In this document: one piece after another, positions 1 to 11,099 of the stretch | Position numbering within the stretch: position 1 is the stretch's first letter | Layout of the letters: each line of letters begins with the position of its first letter | Translations under genes and position numbers: made by a program | Notes under the pieces: model-generated | What the model saw: the letters and a program-made list of their open reading frames with translations, nothing else | Databases searched by the model: none | Told to the model about the DNA's origin: nothing | Source of the DNA: Tetrahymena elliotti 4EA | Lineage: Eukaryota; Ciliophora; Oligohymenophorea; Hymenostomatida; Tetrahymenidae | Length of the DNA: 64,000 nucleotides | Assembly: GCA_000231825.2 (NCBI GenBank) | Contig: JH720323.1 | Coordinates: forward strand, 89,825 to 153,824 | Direction: 5' to 3'

Positions 1-250
1 TTAGGCAAAAATACAGGATGAATAAATATAATCAAGCATTTTCTGTAAAATTAAATAATCCTATTTACATGTTTCTTGACTAATAATAAGATTATGAAAT
101 AGGAAGGAAAAAACTTTATTGGTAAAATTTGTATCAAAAATAAAATTCTTTTTTTATTTGTGGTGATTTATTTGAATATCACAAAAAAAATATTCAACAT
201 TTATTTTAGTTTAAAATTAATTAAATTAGCTTTTCTTCTTAGTAATACGT
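1..250 (-). promoter_or_regulatory. Upstream module of a family member left of the window
   Basis: This block resembles the DNA found a few hundred bases upstream of the family starts at 2,250, 4,345, 7,157 and 11,059. It has a run ending in ATAAAATTC, T-tracts, a TTTGTGG word and an AATTAAATTAG word. By position it should serve a minus-strand gene beginning just outside the window. Promoter or 5' leader function is inferred only from conservation. Confidence 0.4.
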
Positions 251-960
251 TTTAATTTAACCAAAAACAATATTTTCATTAAATATTATATAATTTTGTC
301 TTAGGTTTATTAAAGAAGGCCATTTAAATATGTGGAACTTTTTTTTTATGAACTATAAATGATTCATATTCAAAAAGTAGTCTGAGTTTCTATCTATCAA
401 ATTATTCTTCATCATATATCATATGCTGATAAAGATAAGAAATTAAGAAAAGCAATAAATTAGTTTTTTTAATAAGGATTGTCTTAATAGAAAAGAAAAT
501 AAAATGATTTCATACATTTTTTAAAACTACCATTATGTATATTTACTTTAAAAATACAAAATTTATTTCATTTTTTATAATGAATACTCTTTCAAAAATA
601 AAATTTTAGTCTATCAGTACATTTTTCATCTTAAAATAATTAATATACCTGAAAAGATTTATGATTTTTAAATTCTTGATAGGTTTAAATTAGTTTTATT
701 ATGATACAATAAAATTAATGACTTTTTAAATATCATTTTTTAAAATATTTACATTACTGTTAGTTAATTCAATAGATCTTTTATCAATCTATCATCATTT
801 TATTGTTAATTTGAGAAATAATTATCAATACTCTTTTAATAGTTAGAGTTAATATTTATAGTTTATATATTTTTAATTGAGAAATTGAAATTAATATATA
901 ATTCGCATACAATAATAAATAACATTTTATTCACCTTTAAAAAAGCTATCAGGTAATCAT
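1..960. repeat. Left copy of a segmental duplication
   Basis: The first about 170 bases recur almost identically at 7,406-7,576, and similarity continues with small indels to about 8,340. For example, the shared words around 375-400 and 7,810-7,830 are the same. In position and content it matches the upstream part of a family member whose coding region would lie just left of the window. No open frame of its own is seen. Confidence 0.8.
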
Positions 961-2250
961 CAGAAAAATTTACGTTGAAAGAAAAAATCAGCTTTTGATT
1001 TGAGCGAGTTCTGTAAATTTAAGTTTTGATCTGGTTTTTGTGATCTATATTGTATTTAAGATTACAAATCTTTGTTTTTTTTCTAATTCTTTCATATTAT
1101 TATTAATCTCATCTATTTTTTAGTTTAATTTCTAGATTTATTATTCTTTTAAATTGTTTTCTTCTTTATAATTTTTCAATTGCTTAATTTAAGAGTTCAA
1201 ATCCTCAATTTTTGTTTAGAATTTATTTTATTCCAAATTTTTCTATTGTATTTAAGATTGTAAATCTGAGTTTTTTTTTTCTAATTCTTTCATATTATTA
1301 TTAATCTAATCTATTTTTTAGTTTAATGTCTTAGTTTATTATTCTTTTAAATTGATTTCTTCTCTGTAATTTTTTTATTCCAAGTTTTTCTATTGTATTT
1401 AAGATTGTAAATTTTAGTTTTGTTTATCTAATTCTTTCATATTATTATTTATCTCATCTATTTTTTACTTTAATGTCTTCATTTATTATTCTTTTGAATT
1501 ACTTTCTTTTTTAAAATTTTTTTATAATCATTCAATTTAAGAGTTTAATCCCTGAACTTCTTTTTGTAATTTACTTAATTCTTCTTCTTTCTATGATATT
1601 TGTTATTCTAATTTTATTTCTTTATATGGGTCAAAAAATATTTTTTGTAAAGAAACTACTATTTAATCTTACATTTGAATATGTTATACTTAATTTTCTT
1701 ATTTGGCTTTCAAGAAATTGATTAAATTTTCCACATGGTTACTTTTAATTTAGTTTTCAATAAACTCTTTAAATTTTTCACTGAAGTGATCTTTCTCACT
1801 CTCTTGATTTATTTCTTCCTTTAAATACTAAATTAATTAATTTATTTGAGCTACTTCTTTATGCTTATATTAGAATTACACATAAATTTAATTCGATTAT
1901 AATTAGACTAAGTTATTTTCTAGTTTAGTTATTTCAGAATCAAAAGTTGATCTCATTTTTTTTATTTTCTCAGATATTTTTTTTTGAAATTCATCTGGGC
2001 CAAAATTGTCTAATATTTAAAGCATCTCATCAAAACTACCTTCTTTTTAAGTCAAAGGCCAATTGTAGAGAATGTCATCTTGCTAATTTAAAATATCATT
2101 TATAATAAATAAATGTAACTACCCTTTAACTACTGCAAAGCATCTTTAGCATGCTAGATCAAATTCTTTAGTTTTGCTATTTATTCTTAGAAAAGAAATA
2201 CATTGATTTGGATGCTTAAAGCACCTTTTTTTTAATTATTATTGTTCCAT
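960..2250 (-). pseudogene. Cys/coiled-coil family, copy A (truncated by an in-frame TGA)
   Basis: The frame opens at 2,250 with MEQQQLKKRC and carries the family N-terminal zinc-type motif (C-x2-H then C-x2-C). The shared segment DDILYNWPL and a long coiled coil containing RSTFDSEITK follow. TGA at 1,528-1,530 ends the frame after 240 residues, where copy D has TGG and copy B has TCA. Beyond that stop the same frame continues for roughly another 90 codons of Lys/Glu/Gln-rich heptads. The DNA then becomes a tandem repeat, and the C-terminal Cys-rich repeats of intact members are absent. The shortened protein could still be made, but the preserved downstream frame suggests a recent disablement. 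Confidence 0.65.
1050..1520 (-). repeat. Tandem repeat encoding coiled-coil units in copy A
   Basis: Three imperfect units begin near 1,050, 1,246 and 1,393, each marked on the plus strand by TGTATTTAAGATT followed by TCTAATTCTTTCATATTATT. On the minus strand they encode repeats built around KEQQ..TL.QKID and INNNMKELEK. Two similar units occur in copy D near 10,080 and 10,203, so the coiled coil varies in length by unit number. Confidence 0.7.
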
Positions 2251-2509
2251 ATTCTTTTTGATTATTATTTGCTCTAGTTTTTTTTTTCTTAATTAATTTA
2301 TAAATATTTTTTGGATTAAAAGCTAATTTCTTTCAACCTTTATCTAATAAAAGGCTAAAATATTTCAAGTAAACTACTTTAATTTTCTTCAGAACAAACT
2401 TAGCAGTAAAAGCATATTAAAAAATATATCACAAGTGGTTAACCTAATCTATATGAAGAACCTTCTAATCATATCCTAAAACCTTTTGTCACAAAAATAG
2501 GTCTAAATT

Positions 2510-2720
2510 TGCAAAAAAATAAAATATAATTAGGCATTTTTTACTATTTTGTTTCTGTGTTAGTTATTAGATAAAGAAAGAAAAAAATGAGATTGATAAA
2601 ATTAGAAATTAAAAATAAAATTTTTTTTTGTGGACTGTCAAGATTGTGTTTTTTATGAAGAAAAATTAATTATCTTCAGCCTAAAATGCTCATGACTTTT
2701 TATTTTTGATTGATTAAATT
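2510..2720 (-). promoter_or_regulatory. Conserved upstream module of copy A
   Basis: The block lies about 260-470 nt upstream of the start at 2,250. Shared plus-strand words include ACTATTTTGTTTCT, AAAAATAAAATTTTTTT, TTGTGG and AAAAATTAATTATCTTCAGC, in the same order at 4,590-4,810 and 11,340-11,540. Conservation outside the coding frame suggests a promoter or 5' leader, though recent duplication alone could explain it. Confidence 0.4.
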
Positions 2721-3349
2721 ACTGTATTTTCTTAAATATTAAAGGTTTTTGTTCATGAAAATCTAAAATAAATTATACTATTAGATATGTGAAACTCTAA
2801 CCCTAGCACAGCTTAGAAAACATCAGAAAAAGATGTTAGACATATTTTGAAAGGATTCTACATAATATGACAACAGAAAACTCTTCAATAACCCCCAACA
2901 TTTTAAAATTAAAATTTTTAAAAAAATGAAATGGTTTTATTCTTGTGTTTAATATTTTTATTTTAATTTGCGCTAGGAGTAGTATTTTTCTCTTTATAAT
3001 TTTATTTATAACTCAAAAAATAATTGAAAATAATCTATTGAAAGATTTACAGTTTTTAGCTTCAACGTTTTTAATTGAGAAACTGAACAAATTATTTTCC
3101 AAGAAACTAGCATTTAGAATTATGGATCAAATATAAAAATGGTATTTTAATTGAGTAAAATATTTTTAAATAGCAAATTTGAATTAACAATATACTATTC
3201 TATGCAAGAAAATAGTTAACTATTTCCTTTTTACTTCCTACAAAAAAGTTAATGGATATTCTGAAAAATCAACAAAAAAATAAATACAAACTAAATCTAA
3301 AATAATAAATAGTAAATGGTATTATTTTATTTATTCTAGATATGCACAT

Positions 3350-4345
3350 TCATATTTAAAATTCATCCCTTTAACTAATATTTTAATTCCCTTAATTAAA
3401 AAATCTATCACCAAATTTAGGTTAAAGAACATGTTGGGATTGTTAACTTTATAATAAGTTGTTTTCTTTTATTTATTATTCCAATTATTTCTGTAAATCA
3501 TAGTTTTGTTTCACTAATTTGCTCTTTTCTTCTTTCATATTATTAATCTCATCTATCCTGTATAATAAATTTGCAGTCTGTTATTCTTTTAAATTGCGTT
3601 CTGTTTGACAACTTTTTTTTAATGATTCAATTTAAGAGTTTAAGTCTTTAACTTCTTATTGTAATTTATTTGATACTTAGTCATTCTATTATTTTTTTGA
3701 TTCCAATTTTGTTTCATTTTATGGTTCTTAAAATATTTTTTGTAAAGAAACCACTATTTGATCAAACTTTTAGAGATGCTATTCTTATTTTTCTTAACTA
3801 GCTTTTAAATAATTAAGTAAATTTTCTACATGATTACTTTCAATTTATCTCCTAACAAACTCTTTAAATTGTACACTGAAGCTATTTCCTTTGTTATCTT
3901 GAATAAGTTCTTCCTTTATATGCTAAATTAGTTAATCTATTTGAGCAGCTTATTTATACTTTTATTGGAATTACACATAAATTTAATTAGATGATAACTA
4001 GATTAAGTTTTTTTCTAGTTTAGTTATTTCAGAATCAAAAGTTGATCTCATTTTTTTTATTTTCTCAGATATTTTTTTTTGAAATTCATCTGAGCTAAAA
4101 TTGTCTAATATCTAAAGCATCTCATCAAAATTATTTTCTTTTTTAGTCAAAGGCCAATTGTAGAGAATTTCTTCTTGCTGATTTAACATATCATTTATAT
4201 TAAATAAGTGTAAATTTCCATTAACCATTGATAAGCATCTTTAGCAAGCTAGATCATATTATTTAGTTTCACTATTTATTCTTAGAAAAGAAATATATTG
4301 ATTTGGATGCTTAAGACACCTTTTTTTTAATTATTATTGTTCCAT
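3350..4345 (-). CDS. Cys/coiled-coil family, copy B (open, short form, 331 aa)
   Basis: This frame is continuous from ATG at 4,343-4,345 to TGA at 3,350-3,352 in the ciliate code. It opens with MEQQQLKKRC and holds the N-terminal C-x2-H (KKRCLKHPN) and C-x2-C (ACQRC) pair. The family segment EEILYNWPL and then the RSTFDSEITK coiled coil follow, rich in Gln, Lys and Glu to residue about 310. It lacks the three C-terminal CxxC repeats of the intact 509-aa member at 14,491-16,020, so it is either a natural short form or a truncated gene. The N-terminal pair resembles a minimal B-box-like zinc site. Function is not known; a cytoplasmic scaffold role is only a guess. Confidence 0.55.
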
Positions 4346-4589
4346 ATTCTTCTTTATTATTTTTTGCTCTAATTTTTTTTTTCTTAATTAAATTTATAAT
4401 AGCTCTTTTGAATTAAGCTCTATTTGAATCAAACTCTTTTTAATCCTTATCTAAAGAAAAAAATATTTCAATTAAAATACTTTTACTTGTCTCAAAACAA
4501 ACGAAAACCTAAAAACATCAGAAAAGTGTAAATAAAAATAAGGTAATAAAATTATTTAATTTTATTTCTTAAAAATAGATTTAATATAC

Positions 4590-4810
4590 AACAAAATAAA
4601 ATATAATTATAGACATTTTATCCTATTTTGTTTCTTTGGCTGTAGTTGGATAAAGAAGGAAAAAACTGAGATATGTAAAATTTGAATTAAAAATAAAATT
4701 CTTTTTTTCTTTTTTGTGGCTAAAAAGAAGATGATTATTATTAAGAAAAATTTACTATCTTCAGCCTAAATGCTCAAGATTTTTTTGTTTTTAATTAATT
4801 AAATTAGCTT
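4590..4810 (-). promoter_or_regulatory. Conserved upstream module of copy B
   Basis: It has the same ordered words as the module of copy A, including TATTTTGTTTCTTTGGC, AAAAATAAAATTC, TTTTTTGTGGCT and CTTCAGCCTAAATGCTCAAG, about 250-460 nt upstream of the start at 4,345. Regulatory meaning is inferred from position and conservation only. Confidence 0.4.
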
Positions 4811-4814
4811 TGCT

Positions 4815-5670
4815 TTCCTTAATTATTAAAGACTTTTGTGTTTTAATTTTCCTTTTAAAAAATTTATTATTTTGATTTATCTTTGCTTCAAAAAATTTTT
4901 AATTTATTTCTAAACACTTTAAGATAATATTGAAAACTTAAAATAAATAAACTACTTTACTATTTATCAATAAGCTTATAATTTTTTGAATAAAATAATT
5001 TAAAAAATTTTTAAAACTCATATTTGTAATAAGTATGTTGATATCCTATTAGTGAAAATAAAAGGACTTTAGATAATTTTTAAAACACATTATACATATG
5101 TTTATTAATCTTGAAGTATATCTTCCCATATATTTTTATACTATTTGGGTACATAATAAAAATTTAATTAAGTTTTTAAAAATTATCAACTAATAAAATA
5201 AAATAAAAATTTGAGGGTTTTATTAATGTTGCTTTTTAAAAATATTTGTTTTTGTTAATTATTTATCTTTTCATCAAAAATTACCAAACTCTCACTCTCT
5301 ATTTAATAGTTGATTGGAAAAATAATAGCTAATCAACAAAAAAAGAGTTGTCTTTATAATTAATACTTTGAGATGATAAATTTTATTTGTTATTTCTTCA
5401 GAAATCAGACAATTTTCCTTAAAAAGATGAGCAGCATTAAAAAAGAAAAAGAAACTGTATTTTCTTCTTGTTAGATAAAATATTTTTAAAAACTAAAATT
5501 TGAATTTTATTGTATGTTTGTCACAAACAAAATATTCACTATTTATTTTTGGCTATTATTAATAGAATAAACTAGAACTTCCAGAAACTATTAGGTATTT
5601 AAAAAAATTAACAACAAAAAGAGATATTCAATTTAAAATAAAAAATACTTTAAAACTATTTTATATTTTA
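4815..5670. other. AT-rich spacer, partly duplicated
   Basis: No frame with coding character is seen. The stretch near 4,910-5,100 (TTCTAAACAC..AAGATAATATTGAA) recurs at about 12,155-12,340, so the spacer belongs to the same segmental duplication as the genes around it. Confidence 0.55.
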
Positions 5671-5676
5671 TTTATT

Positions 5677-7157
5677 TCATATATATTTGGTACATTCCAA
5701 ACAATAATTTAAAGTACAATTTTTGCAGCTCCACATAAAAAATTAGCCATCATCTTAACAATTATCACACATATGCCCATTTTCACCACTTCTTAGAGAG
5801 GGGATAGTCACTTAGAGAGGGTGATTATGTAAAGGGAATAACTATCTTTGTAAATTTGAGAAATAATCTTCAAATTTTGACAATAAATCATCTTCGGTTT
5901 TCTGCATGCATTCACAACAAACATAATATTTGCAATCTAAACAAGACCATCAAAAATTTATACCATTTTATCCACAAACTTGGTAATTAGTTTTACCCCT
6001 ATAACCTCTTTAATTAATATCTACCAATTCTAGATTGTGATCATGGAATGGATATTATTTTGGTGCTATACTCTAGATAAACGATTCATATCTTTTAAGT
6101 TTTTTACTTTCTTTTTTTTACATACAATCTAAGCAAAGGTTATACTCACAAGATTAACAATTCCATAATAGGTCTGGATTCTTTTGTTAGCAATCACTAC
6201 ATTTTAAATTGTCATTCTTTCTTTGAATAGGTGTTATCAGTTTAAGTTTATGAGAAGATTTGCCATGCTTTTTTTCATTTTATTTGGAGAAAAAACTAGT
6301 ATATTATTTTAACTAATTCTGTAAATCTAGGTTTGAACTCTCTAATTACTTCATTTAACTTTTAAGCTCCATTAAATCTTTATTCTTTTATTCTTTTAAA
6401 TTGCTTTCTTCTTCTAGCTTTTTTTGTAATTATTGAATTTAAGAGTTAACATTCTAGATATTTATATCTGTCTACAATTGGCTTTATACTAATTTTTTTA
6501 TTGTATTAAAGGTTGACATATATTTTCTGTAGATGGGTTTTAAAATATATTTTGTAAAGAAACTGCTAATTAATCAAACATTTGAAGTTGCAAACCTTAT
6601 TTTATTTAGTTAACTTTTAAATAAGTGAGCAATGTTTCTACATGATTACTTTAAATTTAGGTATAAATAAACTTTTTAATTTTTTCGCTGAATCTATCTT
6701 TCTAATTATCTAGATTGAGCTCTTCTTAGATATACTAAATTAGTTAATTTATTTGAGCAACTTCTTTATATTGTTTATAGAATTATTCCTAAATTTTAGA
6801 AGATTGTAGTTCTACTAAGTTATTTTCTAATTTAGTTATTTCACTATCAAAAGTTGATCTCAGTTTTTTTATTTTCTCAGATGTTTTTTTTTGAAATTCA
6901 TCAGAGTTAAAGTTGTTTAATACCTCAAGCATCTCATCAAATTAATTTTCTTTTAAAGTTACAGGCCAATTGTAGAGGATATCCTCTTGCTAACCTAAAA
7001 TTTCATTTATATCAAATAAGTGAAACTAACCTTTAACCATAGTTAAGCATTTTTAGCATGCTAAATCACATTCCTTTGTCTCACTGCTTATTTTTAGGAA
7101 AGAAAGCTATTGATTTGTATGCTTTTAGCATTTTTTATTTAATGGCAAACTGTCCAT
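5677..7157 (-). pseudogene. Cys/coiled-coil family, copy C (frameshifts plus in-frame TGA)
   Basis: The start at 7,157 gives MDSLPLNKKC and the family N-terminus with C-x2-H, C-x2-C, EDILYNWPV and RSTFDSEITK. About residue 225 the frame is lost and can be followed only by two shifts into the C-terminal part. That part again carries CxxC pairs arranged as CSDC, WNCQSCEYNLCLDC, WSCLDCKYYVCCEC and CDNC..WSCKNC. In the second C-terminal repeat, TGA stands where other copies have a codon before the conserved Trp-x-Cys. The zinc ligands are otherwise kept, so decay appears recent. Confidence 0.7.
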
Positions 7158-7405
7158 ATTCTTTTTGATTATCTTTTCTTCTACTTTTTTTTCTTAATTA
7201 AATTAATAAATATTTTAGTGAGTCAAAAGCTATTTAAATTAAGCTATTTCCTATCCAAATCTAAGAAGAAAAAAAACCAAGACAAAAATATTTCAAATAA
7301 AATACTTTTAATTATCTCAGAGCAAATTAAAAGTAAAAAAACTGAATAAAAAAGTTAACTGAAATGAGTTAATTAACCTTTTTTTTTTTTCTTATTCTCT
7401 TTATC

Positions 7406-8350
7406 TTAGGCAAAAATACAGGATGAATAAATATAATCAAGCATTTTCTGTAAAATTAAATAATCCTATTTACATGTTTCTTGACTAATAATAAGATTAT
7501 AAAATAGGAAGGAAAAAACTTTTATTGGTAAAATTTGTATCAAAAATAAAATTCTTTTTTTATTTGTGGCTAATTAAGACTCTAATTTTTCTTTAGAACA
7601 ATTTAATATCATAAAAAAATGTTCAAGATTTATTTAAAATTAATTAAATTATCTTTTCTTCTAAATAATAAATTGGTAATGCATTTTAATTTAACCACAA
7701 TAATATTTCCGTTAACTATTTTATAATTTTGTCTTAGGTTTGTTAAAGAATTCCATTCTAATATGAGGAACTTTTTTTATTTTATGCAACAACCATAAAG
7801 GCTCATATTCAAAAAGTAGTCTGAGTTACTATTTATGAAATTATTCCTCACCATATTCAGATAAAGTTAAGAAATTAAGAAAAGTAATAAATAAGTTTTT
7901 ACAATCAACCTTATCTTAATAAAATAAAATATAAAGATTTCATGTATTTTTCCAACTATCAATGCACTTATTTACATTCAAATTAAAAAATATTTTTAGT
8001 TTTTAATAATGAACAACTTTCAAGATTAAAAGTTTTATTTATCATTAAATTTTCCTATCTTAAAATTAATTAATAAAACTGAGAAAGCTGCTGATCTTCA
8101 AATACCTGACAGGCTTAAATTAGTGTGATTTATCATTTTTTAAAAATAATTATTTAAATATTAGTTAATTAAATAGGTAAATTACAAATCTATCATCATG
8201 CTTTTGCTAATTGGAAAAATAATTAAAAACCATCTTAGAGTTAGTATTTTTAATTTCAATATTTTGAATTGTGAAATTGAATTTAATATAAAATACACAT
8301 ACAAGAATAATTAGCATTTTATCCAATCAAAAAAATTAACATTAAAACAA
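7406..8350. repeat. Right copy of the segmental duplication
   Basis: It matches positions 1-960, with the first 170 bases almost identical and the remainder diverged by substitutions and small indels. The offset is about 7.4 kb. Later landmarks (4.93 kb versus 12.16 kb) show an offset of about 7.2 kb, so the duplicated block spans the gene array with internal rearrangement. Confidence 0.75.
7407..7660 (-). promoter_or_regulatory. Conserved upstream module of copy C
   Basis: Starting about 250 nt upstream of the copy C start, this block is nearly identical to window positions 1-170. It has the ATAAAATTC, T-tract, TTTGTGGCT and AATTAAATTA order of the other modules. Function is inferred from position. 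Confidence 0.4.
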
Positions 8351-8409
8351 ATATTTATTAAATCCAAAATTAAAAAATTTTTAAGGTTTATGACTATATT
8401 TTATTTTTA

Positions 8410-8930
8410 TCACATTTACTATTGCTGAGACCTAAGCAAAGATAAAAATAGCAATTTTTATAGTGACACATAAAAGATTCATTTACCTTTCTACAAATAT
8501 CAAAATAGTGCATCTTTCCCACTCTCCTTAGAGCACAAGTAGTAAATTGAAGATCATGATAGTACTAAGTAAATTTTTTACTGAAATAAAAATAATTTAA
8601 ATATTTCAAAAAATGTTCTACTTATTATACATATATTATTAGCATACACCATATTTGCAATTTGAACAGCTTAACTCTAAAAATAAATTGTTTTTGTTAC
8701 AAATATCACAATAGGTGATACCATTATAAGCCCTGTAAGTAGGGTTTGTCTTTTAAATCTTGTGTTAAAGGTATAAATTTTTTATGTGGAAAATCTTAGA
8801 AAAATTAATTTTATTTTTTTATTAAAATTTTCTTTTATTTGTAGATAACCTTAGCAAATAAAATACTCGAATGATTAAAATTATCATAAGAAATGTTGAT
8901 TTTATTACAAAGGTGTTAATCGTTCCTTAC
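8410..8930 (-). pseudogene. Relic of the C-terminal Cys-rich repeats (zinc ligands lost)
   Basis: The minus strand aligns by eye with the C-terminal repeats of copy D at 9,268-9,830: ITYCDICNKNN, CSNCKYGVC and a final repeat. Several ligand cysteines are replaced: CEY becomes FEY, CDIC becomes FDIC, and WHCKNC becomes CHYKNC. Frames also shift. No N-terminal part is attached. It is a decayed partial duplicate with no remaining selection on zinc binding. Confidence 0.65.
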
Positions 8931-9267
8931 TGTTCAGTCTTTTGGACCTAAATATTTTGTTTTAAGACCATATAACGAACCAGTTGAAAAAACACAATTA
9001 ATTTAGATAGATGTCAAAAATGTTATGAACTGTTAAAACTTTTACAATACATTTTTTAAAGTGAAATATTTTTTATATTCATTTACAAATACATTAAAAA
9101 TAAATGAGAAATTGAATTTAATATAAAATTAACATTCAAGAATAACTAACATTTTATTACACTATAAAAAATTTATCAGAAAACCAGAAAGATAAGTATA
9201 AAATCAAATATTTATTCAATCTAAAATGAAAAATATTATAAAGGCCTCTAACTCTAATTTATTTTTA

Positions 9268-11059
9268 TCACATTTGTTATTCACTACAATTCAAGCAAAG
9301 ATCAAAATTGCAATTTTTACAGTGCCACATAAAAGTTTCATTTGTCTTTGTACAAATGTCACAATAGTGCATTCTTCCTGCTTTCCTTAGAGCAGGAGTA
9401 GTAAATTGAAGCTCATGATTGTGTTAAGTAAATTTTTTGCTCAAAAAGAAATAATAAAAATATTTCTATACATGTTCTTCTTCTTTCTACATACATTATT
9501 AGCATACATCATATTTGCAATTTGAACAGTTCCATGCGAAAAATAAATTATGTTAATTACAAATATCACAAGAAGTGGTACCATTATAAGCCCTTTAAGT
9601 AGGATTTGTCATTTATAGTTTGTGGTAATGGTCTCTAAATTTTTTATGTGGCAAATCTTAGAAATATTAATCTTATTTTTTCATATTTTAATTTTCACTT
9701 ATTAATAGACAATCTTAGCAAATACAATACTCACATGATTAACATTACCATAAGAAATTTTGATTGTTTTAATAGCAAATTCTGCATTTTAAATTTATCT
9801 TTTAAAGAGATGTTATGAGTTTAAGTTTGTGAGATAATTAACCATGATTTTTTTAATAATATTTAGATAAAAAATCAGTATATTATTTGAGCTAGTTCTG
9901 TAAATTTTAGTTTTGATTCTCTAATTTGCTCTATTATTCTTTCGTTCTTTTAATTTCTTCTGTTTTTTATATTAAATTAATAAAACTAAGTTATCTTTCA
10001 TAATTTTTTTTTAATTACTTAATTTAACCATTCAAACCCTCAATTTTTATTTCGAATTTATTTTATTCCAAATTTTTCTACTGTATTTAAGATTGTAAAT
10101 CTTAGCTTTTTTTCTCTAATTTACTTTATTATTCTTTCATATTATTTAAGAGTTTAAATCCTCAATTTTACTTTAATATTTATTTTATTCCAAATTTTTC
10201 TATTATATTTAAGATTGTAAATCTAAATTTTGTTTCTCTAATTCTTTCATATTATTATTAATCTCATCTATTTTTTACTTTAATGTTTTCATTTATTATT
10301 CTTTTAAATTGCTTTCTTCTTTGTAAGTTTTTTATAGCCATTCAATTTAAGAGTTTAATCCCTGAATTTGTTTTTGTAATTTACTTAATTCTTCTTCTTT
10401 CAATGATATTTGTTATTCCAATTTGTTTTCTTTATATGGGTCTTAAAATATTTTTTGTAAAGAAACCACTATTTAGTTGTTCATTTGAGTATGTTATTCT
10501 TAATTTTCTTATTTGACTTTCAAATAATTGATTAAATTTTACACATGGTTACTTTCAATTTAGTTTTAAATAAACTCTTTAAATTTTTCACTGAGGTTAT
10601 CTTCTAATTATCTTGATTAAGTTCTTCGTTTAAATACTAAATTAGTTAGTTTATTTGAGCTACTTCTTTATATTTTTATTAGAATTATGCATACATTTGA
10701 TTAGATTATAACTAGGCTAAGTTATTTTCTAGTTTAGTTATTTCAGAATCAAAAGTTGATCTCATTTTTTTTATTTTCTCAGATGTTTTTCTTTGAAATT
10801 CATCTGAGTTTAAATTGTCTAACATCTAAATCATCTCATCAAAACTATCTTCTTTTTAAGTTAAAGGCCAATTGTAGAGAATGTCATCTTGCTAACTTAA
10901 AATATCATTTATACTAAATAAGTGGTACTACCCTTTAACTACTGCAAAGCATCTTTAGCATGCTAGATCAAATTCTTTAGTCTTACTATTTATTCTTAGA
11001 AAAGAAATACATTGATTTGGATGCTTAAAACATCTTTTTTTTAATTATTATTGTTCCAT
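9268..11059 (-). pseudogene. Cys/coiled-coil family, copy D (frameshifted)
   Basis: ATG at 11,057-11,059 starts MEQQQLKKRC, and the N-terminal half closely follows copy A. Near 10,600 one base is missing from a Lys codon relative to copy A, shifting the frame. The +1 frame then continues the coiled coil to a TGA near 10,260. Repeated coiled-coil DNA follows. Between about 9,830 and 9,268 a clean open segment encodes the three C-terminal CxxC repeats (CRICYQ, WQCQSCEYCIC; CDIC, WNCSNCKYDVC; CDIC, WHCKNCNFDLC) and ends in TGA at 9,268. An intron cannot be excluded between the halves, but the single-base shift argues for a broken gene. Confidence 0.6.
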
Positions 11060-11099
11060 ATTCTTTTTGATTATTTTTTGCTCTAATTTTTTTTTTCTT

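Noticed and set aside
2945..3136. Standard-code plus-strand frame of 63 codons
   Set aside because: It lies in a spacer of the array, is made of Ile/Phe/Leu-rich codons typical of AT-rich noise, and ends at a TAA that is not a stop here.
10283..10516. Plus-strand hydrophobic frame of 77 codons
   Set aside because: It is the reverse strand of the coiled-coil region of copy D; Lys/Gln/Glu-rich coding DNA reads as Phe/Leu/Ile on the other strand.
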